DNA of 64,000 nt from Ga0077527 sp032128415 (lineage in GTDB: Bacteria; Pseudomonadota; Gammaproteobacteria; Burkholderiales; SG8-41): positions 1 to 64,000 of the forward strand of contig JAQBGW010000075.1 in NCBI GenBank assembly GCA_032128415.1, written 5' to 3'. Positions 35,859 through 43,952 of the stretch are shown here, one piece after another. The position numbers and the translations under genes are program-made. Within the stretch, counting starts at the first letter, position 1. Each line of letters opens with the position of its first letter. A model generated the notes under the pieces. That model ran no database searches and had not been told where the DNA came from. It was given only the letters and a program-made list of their open reading frames with translations.

Positions 35859-35873
35859 AATATAACTTCCAAG

Positions 35874-35902
35874 AAAACGCCGCAGAGATGCGGCGTTTTT
35901 TT
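35874..35902 (+). terminator. Intrinsic terminator after the Bug remnant
   Basis: An 11-base perfect stem (35874-35884 with 35889-35899), GAGA loop and a run of eight T residues from 35896. It survives 15 bases after the stop of the decayed gene and could still end the intact Bug transcript; read the other way it may serve the dioxygenase gene. Confidence 0.85.
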
Positions 35903-35914
35903 TACGGCCTTTTC

Positions 35915-36796
35915 TTATGCTACTGACTGCTCTGGCCACATCGCGGCCAGTCCGTCGGCATCGGTTGCCGTGATGGTGGTGCGAATCATGTGGCGTGGCT
36001 GATCATCCGGCCAGGGGCGGCCTCTATGCATGGTGGCTCTGTTATCCCACATCACCACATCGCCGGACTGCCAGCGATGTTGATAGACATGATCCGGCTG
36101 CGTCGCAAATGCCGCCAATTCATCAATTAACCGCAGGGCTTCTGTCTTGTCCATGCCGTCAATGCCGCAGGTATGCGAGGCGATATACAGCGAGTCGCGA
36201 CCATTGGCAGGATTGCGCCAGCGCATGTGCCACAAAACCGGCGGCATGGACAAGCGCTCGCGTTCCGAGGCAAGGTGCGGCGCAATCTTGCCGCGCGAGT
36301 GTGCATAGTCATGCCAGGCACAGGCGCTGTCGAGTCTGCGTCGGGTTTCTGCGGGTAGTCGCTCCCAGGCCAGGCGGGTCGAAACGAACTCGGTTTCGCC
36401 GCCGGTGGTGGAGGCTGTTCTTGCAGACAGCACTGAGGCCAATGCCGGTGAAGTTTTGAAACTACTATCGGTATGCCATAACTGATTGGCACGCGCCCGC
36501 AACTCTTCTTTGTGCCCTGGAGGCACCAGCGTGCCGTCAGGCTCGACGTTAGTGAGTATGCTGAATGGCGTACCTTCACCGCGCGAGGCAGCCTTGGCGA
36601 TTTCCAGCGGACCGAATTTGCGCGAAAACGCGAGATGTAATTCACTGCTGATCGATTGCCGGCGGAATACCAGTACTGAGTGCGCTTCAAAGGCCGCTCG
36701 CACTTCGGTATAAACATCATCGCTGGCTGCAACGTCGGCGATGCCGGCGCCTCGTATCTCGGCAGCAAATCCGGGTCCCAGCGCTATGACTTCCAT
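35915..36796 (-). CDS. TauD/TfdA-family 2-oxoglutarate dioxygenase
   Basis: The 293-residue protein has the iron facial triad: His108 and Asp110 in LWHTDSSF and distal His257 in ATMHRGRPW, with a 2-oxoglutarate-binding Arg near 272 (RHMIRTT). The family includes taurine and 2,4-D oxygenases; here the substrate is unknown. ATG 36796 has AGGAGG at the right distance and is chosen over the earlier ATGs at 36802 and 36820. It is the last of a minus-strand group thioesterase - PIN - dioxygenase. Confidence 0.9.
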   Translation of the reverse strand: MEVIALGPGFAAEIRGAGIADVAASDDVYTEVRAAFEAHSVLVFRRQSISSELHLAFSRKFGPLEIAKAASRGEGTPFSILTNVEPDGTLVPPGHKEELRARANQLWHTDSSFKTSPALASVLSARTASTTGGETEFVSTRLAWERLPAETRRRLDSACAWHDYAHSRGKIAPHLASERERLSMPPVLWHMRWRNPANGRDSLYIASHTCGIDGMDKTEALRLIDELAAFATQPDHVYQHRWQSGDVVMWDNRATMHRGRPWPDDQPRHMIRTTITATDADGLAAMWPEQSVA

Positions 36797-36841
36797 TGGC
36801 ATCACCTCCTGATTGCGCACGGCACCGCGTGCAAACCGATA

Positions 36842-37261
36842 TTACTGGAGCGCAGCAAACTCTGCTGGAGTCACAATATGGAACGATAGCGGTGGAATGT
36901 GCTGTGCCAAAGCCAGCAGGGCACGATCCTTGGTGATCAGCCAGTCTGCTTGAGCGCCTGCAGCCAACTCAAGGAATTTCTGGTCATCAGGATCATCGCA
37001 GCGAGGCAATACTGCGCTACATGGGGCATCGACCCGAGACGCTACCTTCCGGCATTGTTCCAGACATGCGGCCTGACGCCCTGCATCGAGAGTCCATTTT
37101 TGCAGTGGATAGCCGAGCACGCGGATCAATTCGTCTTCGCATACGGTATCAATGACGATATCTGATTGGCCGGCTGCAACCGCGGCCTGCACTGCTCCGA
37201 TGCCTGGATCATCAAAAACCAGCCAGTCCAGCCAGACATTGGTGTCCAGTACCAGTCTCAT
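36842..37261 (-). CDS. PIN-domain protein, VapC-like toxin family
   Basis: The 139-residue protein has PIN-type acidic residues: Asp6 in VLDTNVWLDW, a Glu in DTVCEDEL, and Asp residues in CDDPDDQKFLELA and LITKDRALL. These normally hold Mg2+ for RNA cleavage. It resembles the 'putative toxin, PIN family' group. No antitoxin gene is adjacent; a thioesterase gene lies 17 bases upstream and a dioxygenase downstream, so a toxin role is doubtful. Confidence 0.82.
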   Translation of the reverse strand: MRLVLDTNVWLDWLVFDDPGIGAVQAAVAAGQSDIVIDTVCEDELIRVLGYPLQKWTLDAGRQAACLEQCRKVASRVDAPCSAVLPRCDDPDDQKFLELAAGAQADWLITKDRALLALAQHIPPLSFHIVTPAEFAALQ

Positions 37262-37278
37262 GCCGCCGTTTGTTTCTG

Positions 37279-37719
37279 CTATTCCGTTTTGGCTGCGACG
37301 GGCTGCAGCGATTTCCAGGTGGATGTCGCGTAGGCGATCATGTCACCCTGTGGATCGACCAGTTCGGAACGCAGGAAGGAGATGCTGCGACCGTGACGGA
37401 TAAAGCGAGCGATGCAAGTCAGTCGGCCAGCTTTCGCAGCTTTCAAATATTGCACTTTCATCTCCAGAGTAGTGCCGGGGCCGCTGCTTCGGTGCAGCAG
37501 ATGGCCCATGGAAATGTCCAGCACGAAAGCGCTGATGCCGCCGTGCAATCCGCCCTGCGGATTGAACATGAAATCCTTGAGATCAAATTCAATACGACAT
37601 TCGTCCGGGGTGTAAGTAAGTTCCAGACCAAAAAGGCGGGCGAGGAAAAATTTTCCGAAATCCTGTTCATAGGTGGCGAGCGCGCTCTCAAAGGCGGCGC
37701 GGGCGGCATGTTCATCCAT
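37279..37719 (-). CDS. PaaI-type hotdog-fold thioesterase
   Basis: The 146-residue protein has the hotdog thioesterase signature FMFNPQGGLHGGISAFVLDISMGH around residues 59-82 and a second block TLEMKVQYLKAAKAGRL. Such enzymes hydrolyse acyl-CoA esters. ATG 37719 gives a normal length; the longer frame to 37800 adds 27 residues without family similarity. It probably starts a minus-strand unit with the PIN and dioxygenase genes. Confidence 0.82.
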   Translation of the reverse strand: MDEHAARAAFESALATYEQDFGKFFLARLFGLELTYTPDECRIEFDLKDFMFNPQGGLHGGISAFVLDISMGHLLHRSSGPGTTLEMKVQYLKAAKAGRLTCIARFIRHGRSISFLRSELVDPQGDMIAYATSTWKSLQPVAAKTE

Positions 37720-38105
37720 TGTGAAGGTTTCCGGGTTTTGAAGAAACGCAATGCTAACACCGCATACCGCGATCTCGGCCACGCTGTGCATGGCACGCAC
37801 GCGGCATTTTTGATGGCGCGAGTGCTGACCTGGACTTAACAGGGCATCAAGGGTGCAATGATCAATTTCCGCGCAATCATCGTCTCGAAAATACAGATGC
37901 CGTGGTCACCGCATCCTGGAAAAGGGCTTTGCTCAGCTGGTGGGGTAGACCGAATGGAAAAATGACTCGGGCGCAAATCTGTGGCCTAAAAAGTTTCTGT
38001 GCACCCAGGCAACTGCACCGGCTGATACGTGATATGCCGATGTGGTCGATGCCCGGATCGCTGTGCCTGGATTGCGCAAGAGACAGCGACGTGGCGATGT
38101 TTATT
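37720..38105. other. Gene-free gap
   Basis: About 390 bases with no recognisable gene, RNA or terminator. The only open frame (37902-38108, plus) gives a 68-residue peptide with no family resemblance and no clear ribosome binding site. The gap ends in an AT-rich IHF-like element. Confidence 0.5.
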
Positions 38106-38136
38106 TAAGTAATTGTTTTTAAATGATTATTTATGT
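38106..38136 (+). repeat. AT-rich IHF-like element, copy 6
   Basis: TAAGTAATTGTTTTTAAATG, core 38106-38118, one mismatch to the IHF consensus. It covers the stop codon of the rhodanese gene read on the minus strand. Confidence 0.55.
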
Positions 38137-39716
38137 TCTGGTAGACGAAACACTGATTTGTCCTGTGCGCTCAATTGCGCCATTAGGCCGGTTTCCCAGG
38201 CGAGGTATTGCTGCATTGCTGCGCGATTGCCGGCGTGCCGGTCATGTACAAAGAACAGGTAGTCGATACATTCGCGATCAGCCGGTATGTCGGTGGCAGC
38301 GGCCAGTGGATAGCCGGCCTTGCTCCAGGCGGCTGCTCCGCCGGCGAACAGACGAACATCAGTGATGCCTGCACCTTTCAGTTCAGTTGCAGCCAGCCGT
38401 GCGATATCGGCGTCTTCAGTGACCAGTACGACGGGTATTGTTATACCTGATGCATCTTTGGCGATCCGTGACCGGATACTCCAGCGACTGCCGGGGACAT
38501 GCGCTTTGCGGTAGCTCATGCTGGGACCCACATCGAACACGGCGCAAGTCTTGTGCTCTATCAGATTTTTCAATTCTGCAGCGCTGATCACCGGCAGTAC
38601 CGGCAGCTCAGGTTTTCCCGGCAATACTGCAGATACCGGTGCTTTGACGCCGTTTTCGAGCACGTAGGCGTCACAGCCGAGTTGGAACAGCCAGCTCGCC
38701 ACCACCGGCGCACGCACCATCTCTCCGTCGTCGACCAGTACAATACGCGCATTGCGTACACCTACCCACTGATCAGTGGCTTGTATCAGTTGTCCGCCTG
38801 GCGCATGTTGTGCGCCGGGAATACTTCCCGCAGCAAATTCTTCCGGCGTACGCACGTCGCACAAATATGTAGTGCGGTCGGTCTCGTGAAACCAGGAGGT
38901 AACTTCCGTTGCGGTTACCGTGCGCACTTTGAACTGCCGCATCAGGTGTTGCGCAGCCCGCTGTTGCGCCGGTAAAGTTGCCGGATCAATAGTCGCCGGG
39001 TACTCTGCGGACGAGCCGTATTCCAGTTTCAGGTCTGCAAGGTACCAACCTTGAGTACCATTCTCCAGCGCGTAAACCGGATTGGGCACGCCGAAACTGA
39101 TCAAGGTTTGCGCGCCGAGTATTGAGCGTGTGCGTCCCGCGCAGTTGATGATAATTTTGGTTTGCGGATTTTTCACCATGCTGGCTATGCGATAGGGCAG
39201 TTCAGCATTCGGACAGCAGGTGCTGCCGGGGATGGTCATTTTGTGATGTTCGTGCACGGGACGACCGTCGAATAGCGCGAAGTCTTCACCGGATTCACGC
39301 ATGCTGACAAGATCTTTGGCGGTGATACGCGGCGTGTTGTAGGCGTGTTCAACGAGTTCGCCGAACAGCTTGCTCGGCACGTTGACGCCCTTGAACAACG
39401 CGTAGCCCGCCGCTTTCCAGCTGCGGATGCCGCCGTCGAGCACGGCGAGATCGGTGTATCCCAGTGCCGCCAGCCGTGCAGCAGCTCGTAATGCCACGCC
39501 GGAACTGCCGTCATCACACAGCACTATCCGTGCAGATTTACGTGGTACCAGAATGACTATGCCCAATTCCAGCCGGCTGTACGGCAATGGCGTTGCGAAC
39601 AGCAGGTGATCTTCGCCGAATTCGCCATCCTCGCGGACATCGAGTAGCGCTATTTCATAACCGTCATGCAGTGCACTTTGCAGTGCTGCTGGAGTGATGG
39701 AGCGTGACTGTGCCAT
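38127..39716 (-). CDS. Protein with four tandem rhodanese domains
   Basis: The 529-residue protein is made of four rhodanese-like units (about 1-110, 125-235, 260-375, 380-470) plus a C-terminal helical tail. Unit 2 keeps a canonical active loop with Cys192 (CAGRTRS). Unit 1 has Cys67 in a shorter-looking loop (CDDGSSG). Units 3 and 4 have Val where the Cys should be, so they are probably structural. Rhodaneses move sulfur between thiols, cyanide or thiosulfate. ATG 39716 is chosen over ATG 39728. There are no sulfur-oxidation genes beside it. Confidence 0.88.
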   Translation of the reverse strand: MAQSRSITPAALQSALHDGYEIALLDVREDGEFGEDHLLFATPLPYSRLELGIVILVPRKSARIVLCDDGSSGVALRAAARLAALGYTDLAVLDGGIRSWKAAGYALFKGVNVPSKLFGELVEHAYNTPRITAKDLVSMRESGEDFALFDGRPVHEHHKMTIPGSTCCPNAELPYRIASMVKNPQTKIIINCAGRTRSILGAQTLISFGVPNPVYALENGTQGWYLADLKLEYGSSAEYPATIDPATLPAQQRAAQHLMRQFKVRTVTATEVTSWFHETDRTTYLCDVRTPEEFAAGSIPGAQHAPGGQLIQATDQWVGVRNARIVLVDDGEMVRAPVVASWLFQLGCDAYVLENGVKAPVSAVLPGKPELPVLPVISAAELKNLIEHKTCAVFDVGPSMSYRKAHVPGSRWSIRSRIAKDASGITIPVVLVTEDADIARLAATELKGAGITDVRLFAGGAAAWSKAGYPLAAATDIPADRECIDYLFFVHDRHAGNRAAMQQYLAWETGLMAQLSAQDKSVFRLPEHK

Positions 39717-39901
39717 GCGAATTTCCACTTGTAAATTGACCGGGTAATTATAGCCGCGACCTGTGTCATTCAGCGGATCAGCAGCGGCACTGCTACGCCG
39801 CCAAAACCCGCACAGCCGCGAATCGCATAGGAAATAAGGATGACAATTACGAAAAAAACAAAATCGAGCGGACTCATCCCGTCCACGGCCTGGCAGAGCT
39901 T

Positions 39902-41344
39902 CTATTTGGCGGGCTTGGCCGTGAGGCGTGTGCCGCCGAGCAGGGCGGCGGTTGGGCGATTGGGGCGCCCACGAAATTGTGGAATTTTTTCTGCAGCAGC
40001 AGACACTTCAGTGGCGACTGCTTCGTAGGGTTTGCTGAAATCGAAACCGTCGCTGGCACGTTGCGGTTTAGATGCCGGTGCGGGTCTCGGGGTTGATTCA
40101 GGAATTGCTGCAGGAATCACTGCCGGAACTGCTGCTGCCGGTGTGTGCGGGCGCGGTGCATCATGGCTGGACTCATGCCGTGGCCGGCGCGCGCGCCCGC
40201 GTTCAAGATCAAAATCATCGGCGGCTTTGCGCGGTATTGTCCGTTTCAGCAGTTTTTCAATTTCCACGAGCAACCGGTGCTCGTCTTCACTGACCAGTGA
40301 AATGGCCTCTCCCGGCAAGCCGGCTCGGCCGGTGCGGCCGATGCGATGTATGTAGTCTTCGGGCGTATATGGCAATTCATAATTGATCACGAACGGCAGA
40401 TCTTCAATATCAATGCCGCGCGCCGCAATGTCTGTCGCTACCAGCACTGTAGAACGACCTTCCTTGAAGTCGGCCAAGGCCTGTTCGCGTTCGGACTGTG
40501 TGCGGTCGCTGTGGATGGCGGTGGCGTTGATGCCGTCGCGAACCAGTTCACGTGCGAGCTTGTTGCAGTCGCGCTTCATGCGCAGGAATACCAACACCTG
40601 CTTCATGTCGCGTGTGCGGATCAAGTGCGCCAGCAGGGCACGTTTGTGCGCGACGGGCGTTTCATATACTTGATGCTCCACCAGTTCTGCAGGCGCGTTG
40701 CGTCTCGCCACTTCGATCATCGTGGGACTGCGCAACATCTGATTGGCAAGTTTCTTGATTTCGTCCGAGAAAGTTGCCGAAAACAGCAGGCTTTGACGTT
40801 GCGTCGGCAGCAGCGCAAGGATGCGCCGGATGTCAGGCAGGAATCCCATGTCGAGCATGCGATCCGCTTCATCAAGCACCAGAATTTCAACCTGGCCCAG
40901 TGCCACGGTTTTCTGCTGAACGTGATCGAGCAGCCGTCCTGGGGTAGCCACCAGGATATCAACGCCTTCGCGTAGCGCCTTGGTTTGCGGTGTCATATCG
41001 ACGCCACCGTAAACGACAGTGGAGCGCAGTTTGAGGTGTTTGCCGTAGTTGCGAACACTGTCAGCAACCTGCGCTGCGAGTTCGCGTGTCGGAGTGAGTA
41101 TCAGGGCGCGCACCGGATGCCTTGCCGGCGACGGGCTGGAATTGGCGTATGGCGCCAGCAATTGCAGCATTGGGAGCGTGAAGCCGGCGGTTTTGCCGGT
41201 GCCGGTCTGCGCGCAGCCCATGATGTCACGTCGCTCCAGCACCGCCGGTATGGCTTTGGACTGAATCGGGGTCGGCTCGCTGTAGCCTTCATCGGCAACA
41301 GCACGCTGCAGTTCGGGAATCAGATTTAGCGCGGCAAAGGTCAT
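39902..41344 (-). CDS. rhlE: DEAD-box RNA helicase RhlE
   Basis: The 480-residue helicase has all core motifs: Q-motif near residues 20-27, Walker A AQTGTGKT, PTRELAAQ, DEAD, SAT, and HRIGRTGRAG. The C-terminal 110 residues are basic and Ala/Pro-rich, as in RhlE, and likely bind RNA non-specifically. RhlE proteins act in ribosome assembly and RNA turnover, often at low temperature. It is divergent from the HNH gene across a 301-base gap. Confidence 0.95.
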   Translation of the reverse strand: MTFAALNLIPELQRAVADEGYSEPTPIQSKAIPAVLERRDIMGCAQTGTGKTAGFTLPMLQLLAPYANSSPSPARHPVRALILTPTRELAAQVADSVRNYGKHLKLRSTVVYGGVDMTPQTKALREGVDILVATPGRLLDHVQQKTVALGQVEILVLDEADRMLDMGFLPDIRRILALLPTQRQSLLFSATFSDEIKKLANQMLRSPTMIEVARRNAPAELVEHQVYETPVAHKRALLAHLIRTRDMKQVLVFLRMKRDCNKLARELVRDGINATAIHSDRTQSEREQALADFKEGRSTVLVATDIAARGIDIEDLPFVINYELPYTPEDYIHRIGRTGRAGLPGEAISLVSEDEHRLLVEIEKLLKRTIPRKAADDFDLERGRARRPRHESSHDAPRPHTPAAAVPAVIPAAIPESTPRPAPASKPQRASDGFDFSKPYEAVATEVSAAAEKIPQFRGRPNRPTAALLGGTRLTAKPAK

Positions 41345-41645
41345 GACATCAGGCCTGGCAGGGGCAGCCGGATCGTAAGGGGTGCCTCAGGCTTCGCAGT
41401 GCTGGCGCGTAGGGGCGCGGTGCAGAGGCAGGTGCGGCGGCAAAAAGAAAAGCCGGAGGGGAATGTGGAGCAGGATCAATCACGCGGCCGGAGTATAGCG
41501 CGGACGGCGCCCGCGGGCCACCCGGAAGGCCAAAAACTTCCATTTATTCAAAAATCTGGTAAATTTAGGCGGCATTTTGGGATGTGTCTTTTTCTGAAGT
41601 TTATCTGGGACTTTTCCGGAACTTTTCTGAAACTTACAACCTGCA
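41345..41645. other. Divergent regulatory gap between rhlE and the HNH gene
   Basis: No gene is present. Near the HNH start are three related short palindromes, TTCTGAA (41592-41598), TTCCGGAA (41614-41621) and TTCTGAA (41625-41631). Each sits in a longer TTTTCYGRARSTTW unit and the units begin 22 and 11 bases apart, that is, on one helix face. Confidence 0.45.
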
Positions 41646-42263
41646 ATGGACAGTAATCATCAGATGTTTTACAACGCGGCGACTGCGGGGCTGTTTCCGC
41701 TGATCCTGACGCTGGATACGCACGGTGTGCCGCATCGCTGGATCAGTTGGCAGCATGCCTGCTATTACTACTCCAAGGATCAAATTGCCTGGAGCATGGG
41801 CGAGCGCGCCTTTACTGTGCATGGCGGTTTGAACCGTATTACCGGCCTGCGATCGACGATCAGCGGTGCCAGCATCATCGCCATCAAGGGCCGTGCAATG
41901 GCGATGAAGTCGTTCAACACGGTGCCTCCACTGAACAACCGGGAGCTGTTTCATCGGGATCGGCAAATCTGCGCTTATTGCGCCACCAGTTATTCCGGCG
42001 CCCGGCTGACACGAGATCACATCGTGCCGTTTTCAAAAGGCGGACGCGATACGTGGATGAATGTGGTAACGGCCTGCCGCTCCTGCAATGAGCGCAAGAG
42101 CGACCGTACTCCGGAAGGCGCCGGCATGGAACTCGTCTATCTGCCGTACATCCCCAACCGGGCTGAGTATTTGATTCTGACTAATCGGCGCATTCTTGCC
42201 GATCAAATGGAATTTCTTGCTCAGCACGTGCCAGCGCAAAGTCGACTGCATCAACCACGTTGA
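41646..42263 (+). CDS. HNH endonuclease family protein
   Basis: The 205-residue protein has a C-terminal HNH domain: a zinc pair Cys109/Cys112 (CAYC), the catalytic Asp124-His125 (LTRDHIVPFSKGG), the central Asn139 and a second zinc pair Cys144/Cys147 (CRSCNERK). The N-terminal 90 residues form a separate conserved part without a known function. Similar proteins are widespread single-copy chromosomal genes in proteobacteria, so this is probably a housekeeping protein and not a homing enzyme. It is monocistronic. Confidence 0.9.
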   Translation: MDSNHQMFYNAATAGLFPLILTLDTHGVPHRWISWQHACYYYSKDQIAWSMGERAFTVHGGLNRITGLRSTISGASIIAIKGRAMAMKSFNTVPPLNNRELFHRDRQICAYCATSYSGARLTRDHIVPFSKGGRDTWMNVVTACRSCNERKSDRTPEGAGMELVYLPYIPNRAEYLILTNRRILADQMEFLAQHVPAQSRLHQPR

Positions 42264-42308
42264 AGTTGCGTCGGGGACCGGTTGAGTCCAGTCTGATTTG
42301 ATTTTGAC

Positions 42309-42863
42309 TTATTTGCCCTTTAACCGGTGCATTGCAGCTGCCAATTCTTTTGCATCAGGCGGCCGGCGTTCCTTGAATATCAGCCAAAGCAGTGCGCCAT
42401 TGGCAAGTATGAATGTGACCTCGATGTAGAGCAGTGTTTCAACAATCACATGCGCCGGTTTGCTGGAAAAAATAAAATAAAATCCCTCGAACGTCGGAAT
42501 CGCTGCCTTGGTCAGTGCGAATACTGATTCCATAGGCGGAAACAGCAACATCAATACGAGATTCGCGCTGGTAAAAATCAGCGCGGCGCCTTGCAGTCCC
42601 AAAAAGCGCCGTTTCGAGCGTTCTGGTCCCGCGCTCAGCAGTAACCAGGCGATGGCCAGATTAGCAAGCACCACAATGAATTCAATAATCAGCAGATCAG
42701 CGTTGATGGCGCTGGATTGTGGCGGCGAGAGTCTGAAGTAGAAACCGGCAAATACCGGTATCTGGGATGCGGAAATCGTAAACTGGTCATACGGCGGAAA
42801 CAACGTGATCAAAAGCATGTTGGCGACTGCGAAGGCCAGCGCGATGCTTTGGTTACGATTCAT
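42309..42863 (-). CDS. Membrane protein with an internal duplication, function unknown
   Basis: I do not recognise the family. The 184-residue protein has four membrane helices and is built of two copies of one unit of about 62 residues. Residues 15-76 align with 101-163 at a constant offset of 86-87. Shared positions include LFPP (21-24 and 107-110), IPxFxGFYF (from 35 and 122) and the LANxAxxWL end (Trp73 and Trp160). The tail is basic and cytoplasmic. It is on the minus strand downstream of the DUF1223 gene, 78 bases after it. Confidence 0.75.
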   Translation of the reverse strand: MNRNQSIALAFAVANMLLITLFPPYDQFTISASQIPVFAGFYFRLSPPQSSAINADLLIIEFIVVLANLAIAWLLLSAGPERSKRRFLGLQGAALIFTSANLVLMLLFPPMESVFALTKAAIPTFEGFYFIFSSKPAHVIVETLLYIEVTFILANGALLWLIFKERRPPDAKELAAAMHRLKGK

Positions 42864-42941
42864 GACTGTCGCTATGCGTATGGGTGACAGCGACCAGTAT
42901 AAACGAAGTTGGTTGTTGTAATTGCCGATCGCGTCTTGTTC

Positions 42942-43790
42942 TCAAGGCCGAGCTTTTTTGACGTCCGGGACGGCAATCGCGCAGTAGGGCAACGACAATG
43001 TTTGCAGGGTGCGGCCGGTAGCCACATCTTGTACAAATGCTGCGACGTGCAGATTCGCGACATTCCAGCCGGGCAACAGTAGTATGCGTTGCGTGATGCT
43101 GCCGCTTGCCGCTGGTCCGACTGAAAATGGCTCCCACAATTCGCGTACGACGAAGTCATGCAGCAATTTTTTTCCGCGATTTTCACCAGCTTTGACATCG
43201 TTGGTCAGCGCATTTTCATATAGCGCGATATAGGTTGCTGCGTTATTCCGCGATGCAGATTCGACCGCCGTGATGTCGACCTGCAGTTTCGCGCCTTTTG
43301 CGGTGGATGTCAGAGTCAAGCGGATGTGAGCGCCTGGTTTCTGCTGCGATAGTGCGGCGACACGATCACCGAAGTCATCACGGAAAGTGCCGCGCCGATA
43401 ATCCGCACCATCGAGCAGCAATTGCGGCGTATAGACAAAGCGCGCGCCGTTGCGGTGATTGGCATCACGCTGGCGCGCACTGAATCGCGCCTGTGCATAT
43501 TGATCAGGCCAGCCCAGTCGATCCCAGTAATCAACATGCCAGGCCAGCACCAGTGTGCGTTCGGGGGCGTAGCCGCGCTGCAGCAGGTTGCTGACCCAGT
43601 GGTCTGTTGGCGGACAGCTGTCGCATCCTTCCGAAGTGTACAGCTCCAGCAAGGGCACGCGTACGGCACCGGATTCGGCGCTGCAGGTCGTCGCAGCCGG
43701 TGCCAACGGCATGGCAACGACCATAGCAAATAAGACCACACTCAATCGTTGCATCATTCGGGTAAGCGAGACAAAGTCGGGGCGGCGCAT
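42942..43790 (-). CDS. DUF1223 domain secreted protein, thioredoxin-like
   Basis: The 282-residue protein has a signal peptide (SVVLFAMVVAMPLAPAAT, cleaved near residue 33) and the DUF1223 signature LLELYTSEGCDSCPPTDHW with a CxxC pair, followed by LAWHVDYWDRLGWPD and VYTPQLLLDG. The fold is thioredoxin-like, so a periplasmic thiol role is possible, but none is proven. The start may be ATG 43790 or the ATG pair at 43757/43754, which would leave a shorter signal peptide. Confidence 0.86.
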   Translation of the reverse strand: MRRPDFVSLTRMMQRLSVVLFAMVVAMPLAPAATTCSAESGAVRVPLLELYTSEGCDSCPPTDHWVSNLLQRGYAPERTLVLAWHVDYWDRLGWPDQYAQARFSARQRDANHRNGARFVYTPQLLLDGADYRRGTFRDDFGDRVAALSQQKPGAHIRLTLTSTAKGAKLQVDITAVESASRNNAATYIALYENALTNDVKAGENRGKKLLHDFVVRELWEPFSVGPAASGSITQRILLLPGWNVANLHVAAFVQDVATGRTLQTLSLPYCAIAVPDVKKARP

Positions 43791-43886
43791 GGTTGTTATT
43801 CGTTTTTTACGCCAATTCCTTACATCGACGATTTAGCGGTAGCCGAACAGACAGCATAATTTGATATGATGCCGCACCAGCATCAT

Positions 43887-43917
43887 TAATTTATTGATTT
43901 AATTGATATTTTTATAA
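43887..43917 (+). repeat. AT-rich IHF-like element, copy 7
   Basis: TAATTTATTGATTTAATTGA, core 43887-43899, an exact IHF consensus match. It lies 36 bases upstream of the PHP gene, in a divergent promoter region. Confidence 0.6.
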
Positions 43918-43952
43918 AAACTTGGGCTTAAAATTTCCCCTTGAATCCTGTA

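Noticed and set aside
36842..37261. PIN protein considered as part of a toxin-antitoxin pair
   Set aside because: No small antitoxin gene is adjacent on either side; it is kept only as an orphan PIN protein.
37902..38108. 68-residue plus-strand open frame in the gap before the rhodanese gene
   Set aside because: No ribosome binding site, no resemblance to a family, and it runs into an AT-rich element.
39840..40028. 62-residue plus-strand open frame with a good-looking start near the rhlE 3' end
   Set aside because: Most of it is antisense to the rhlE C-terminus and the product is not like any known peptide.
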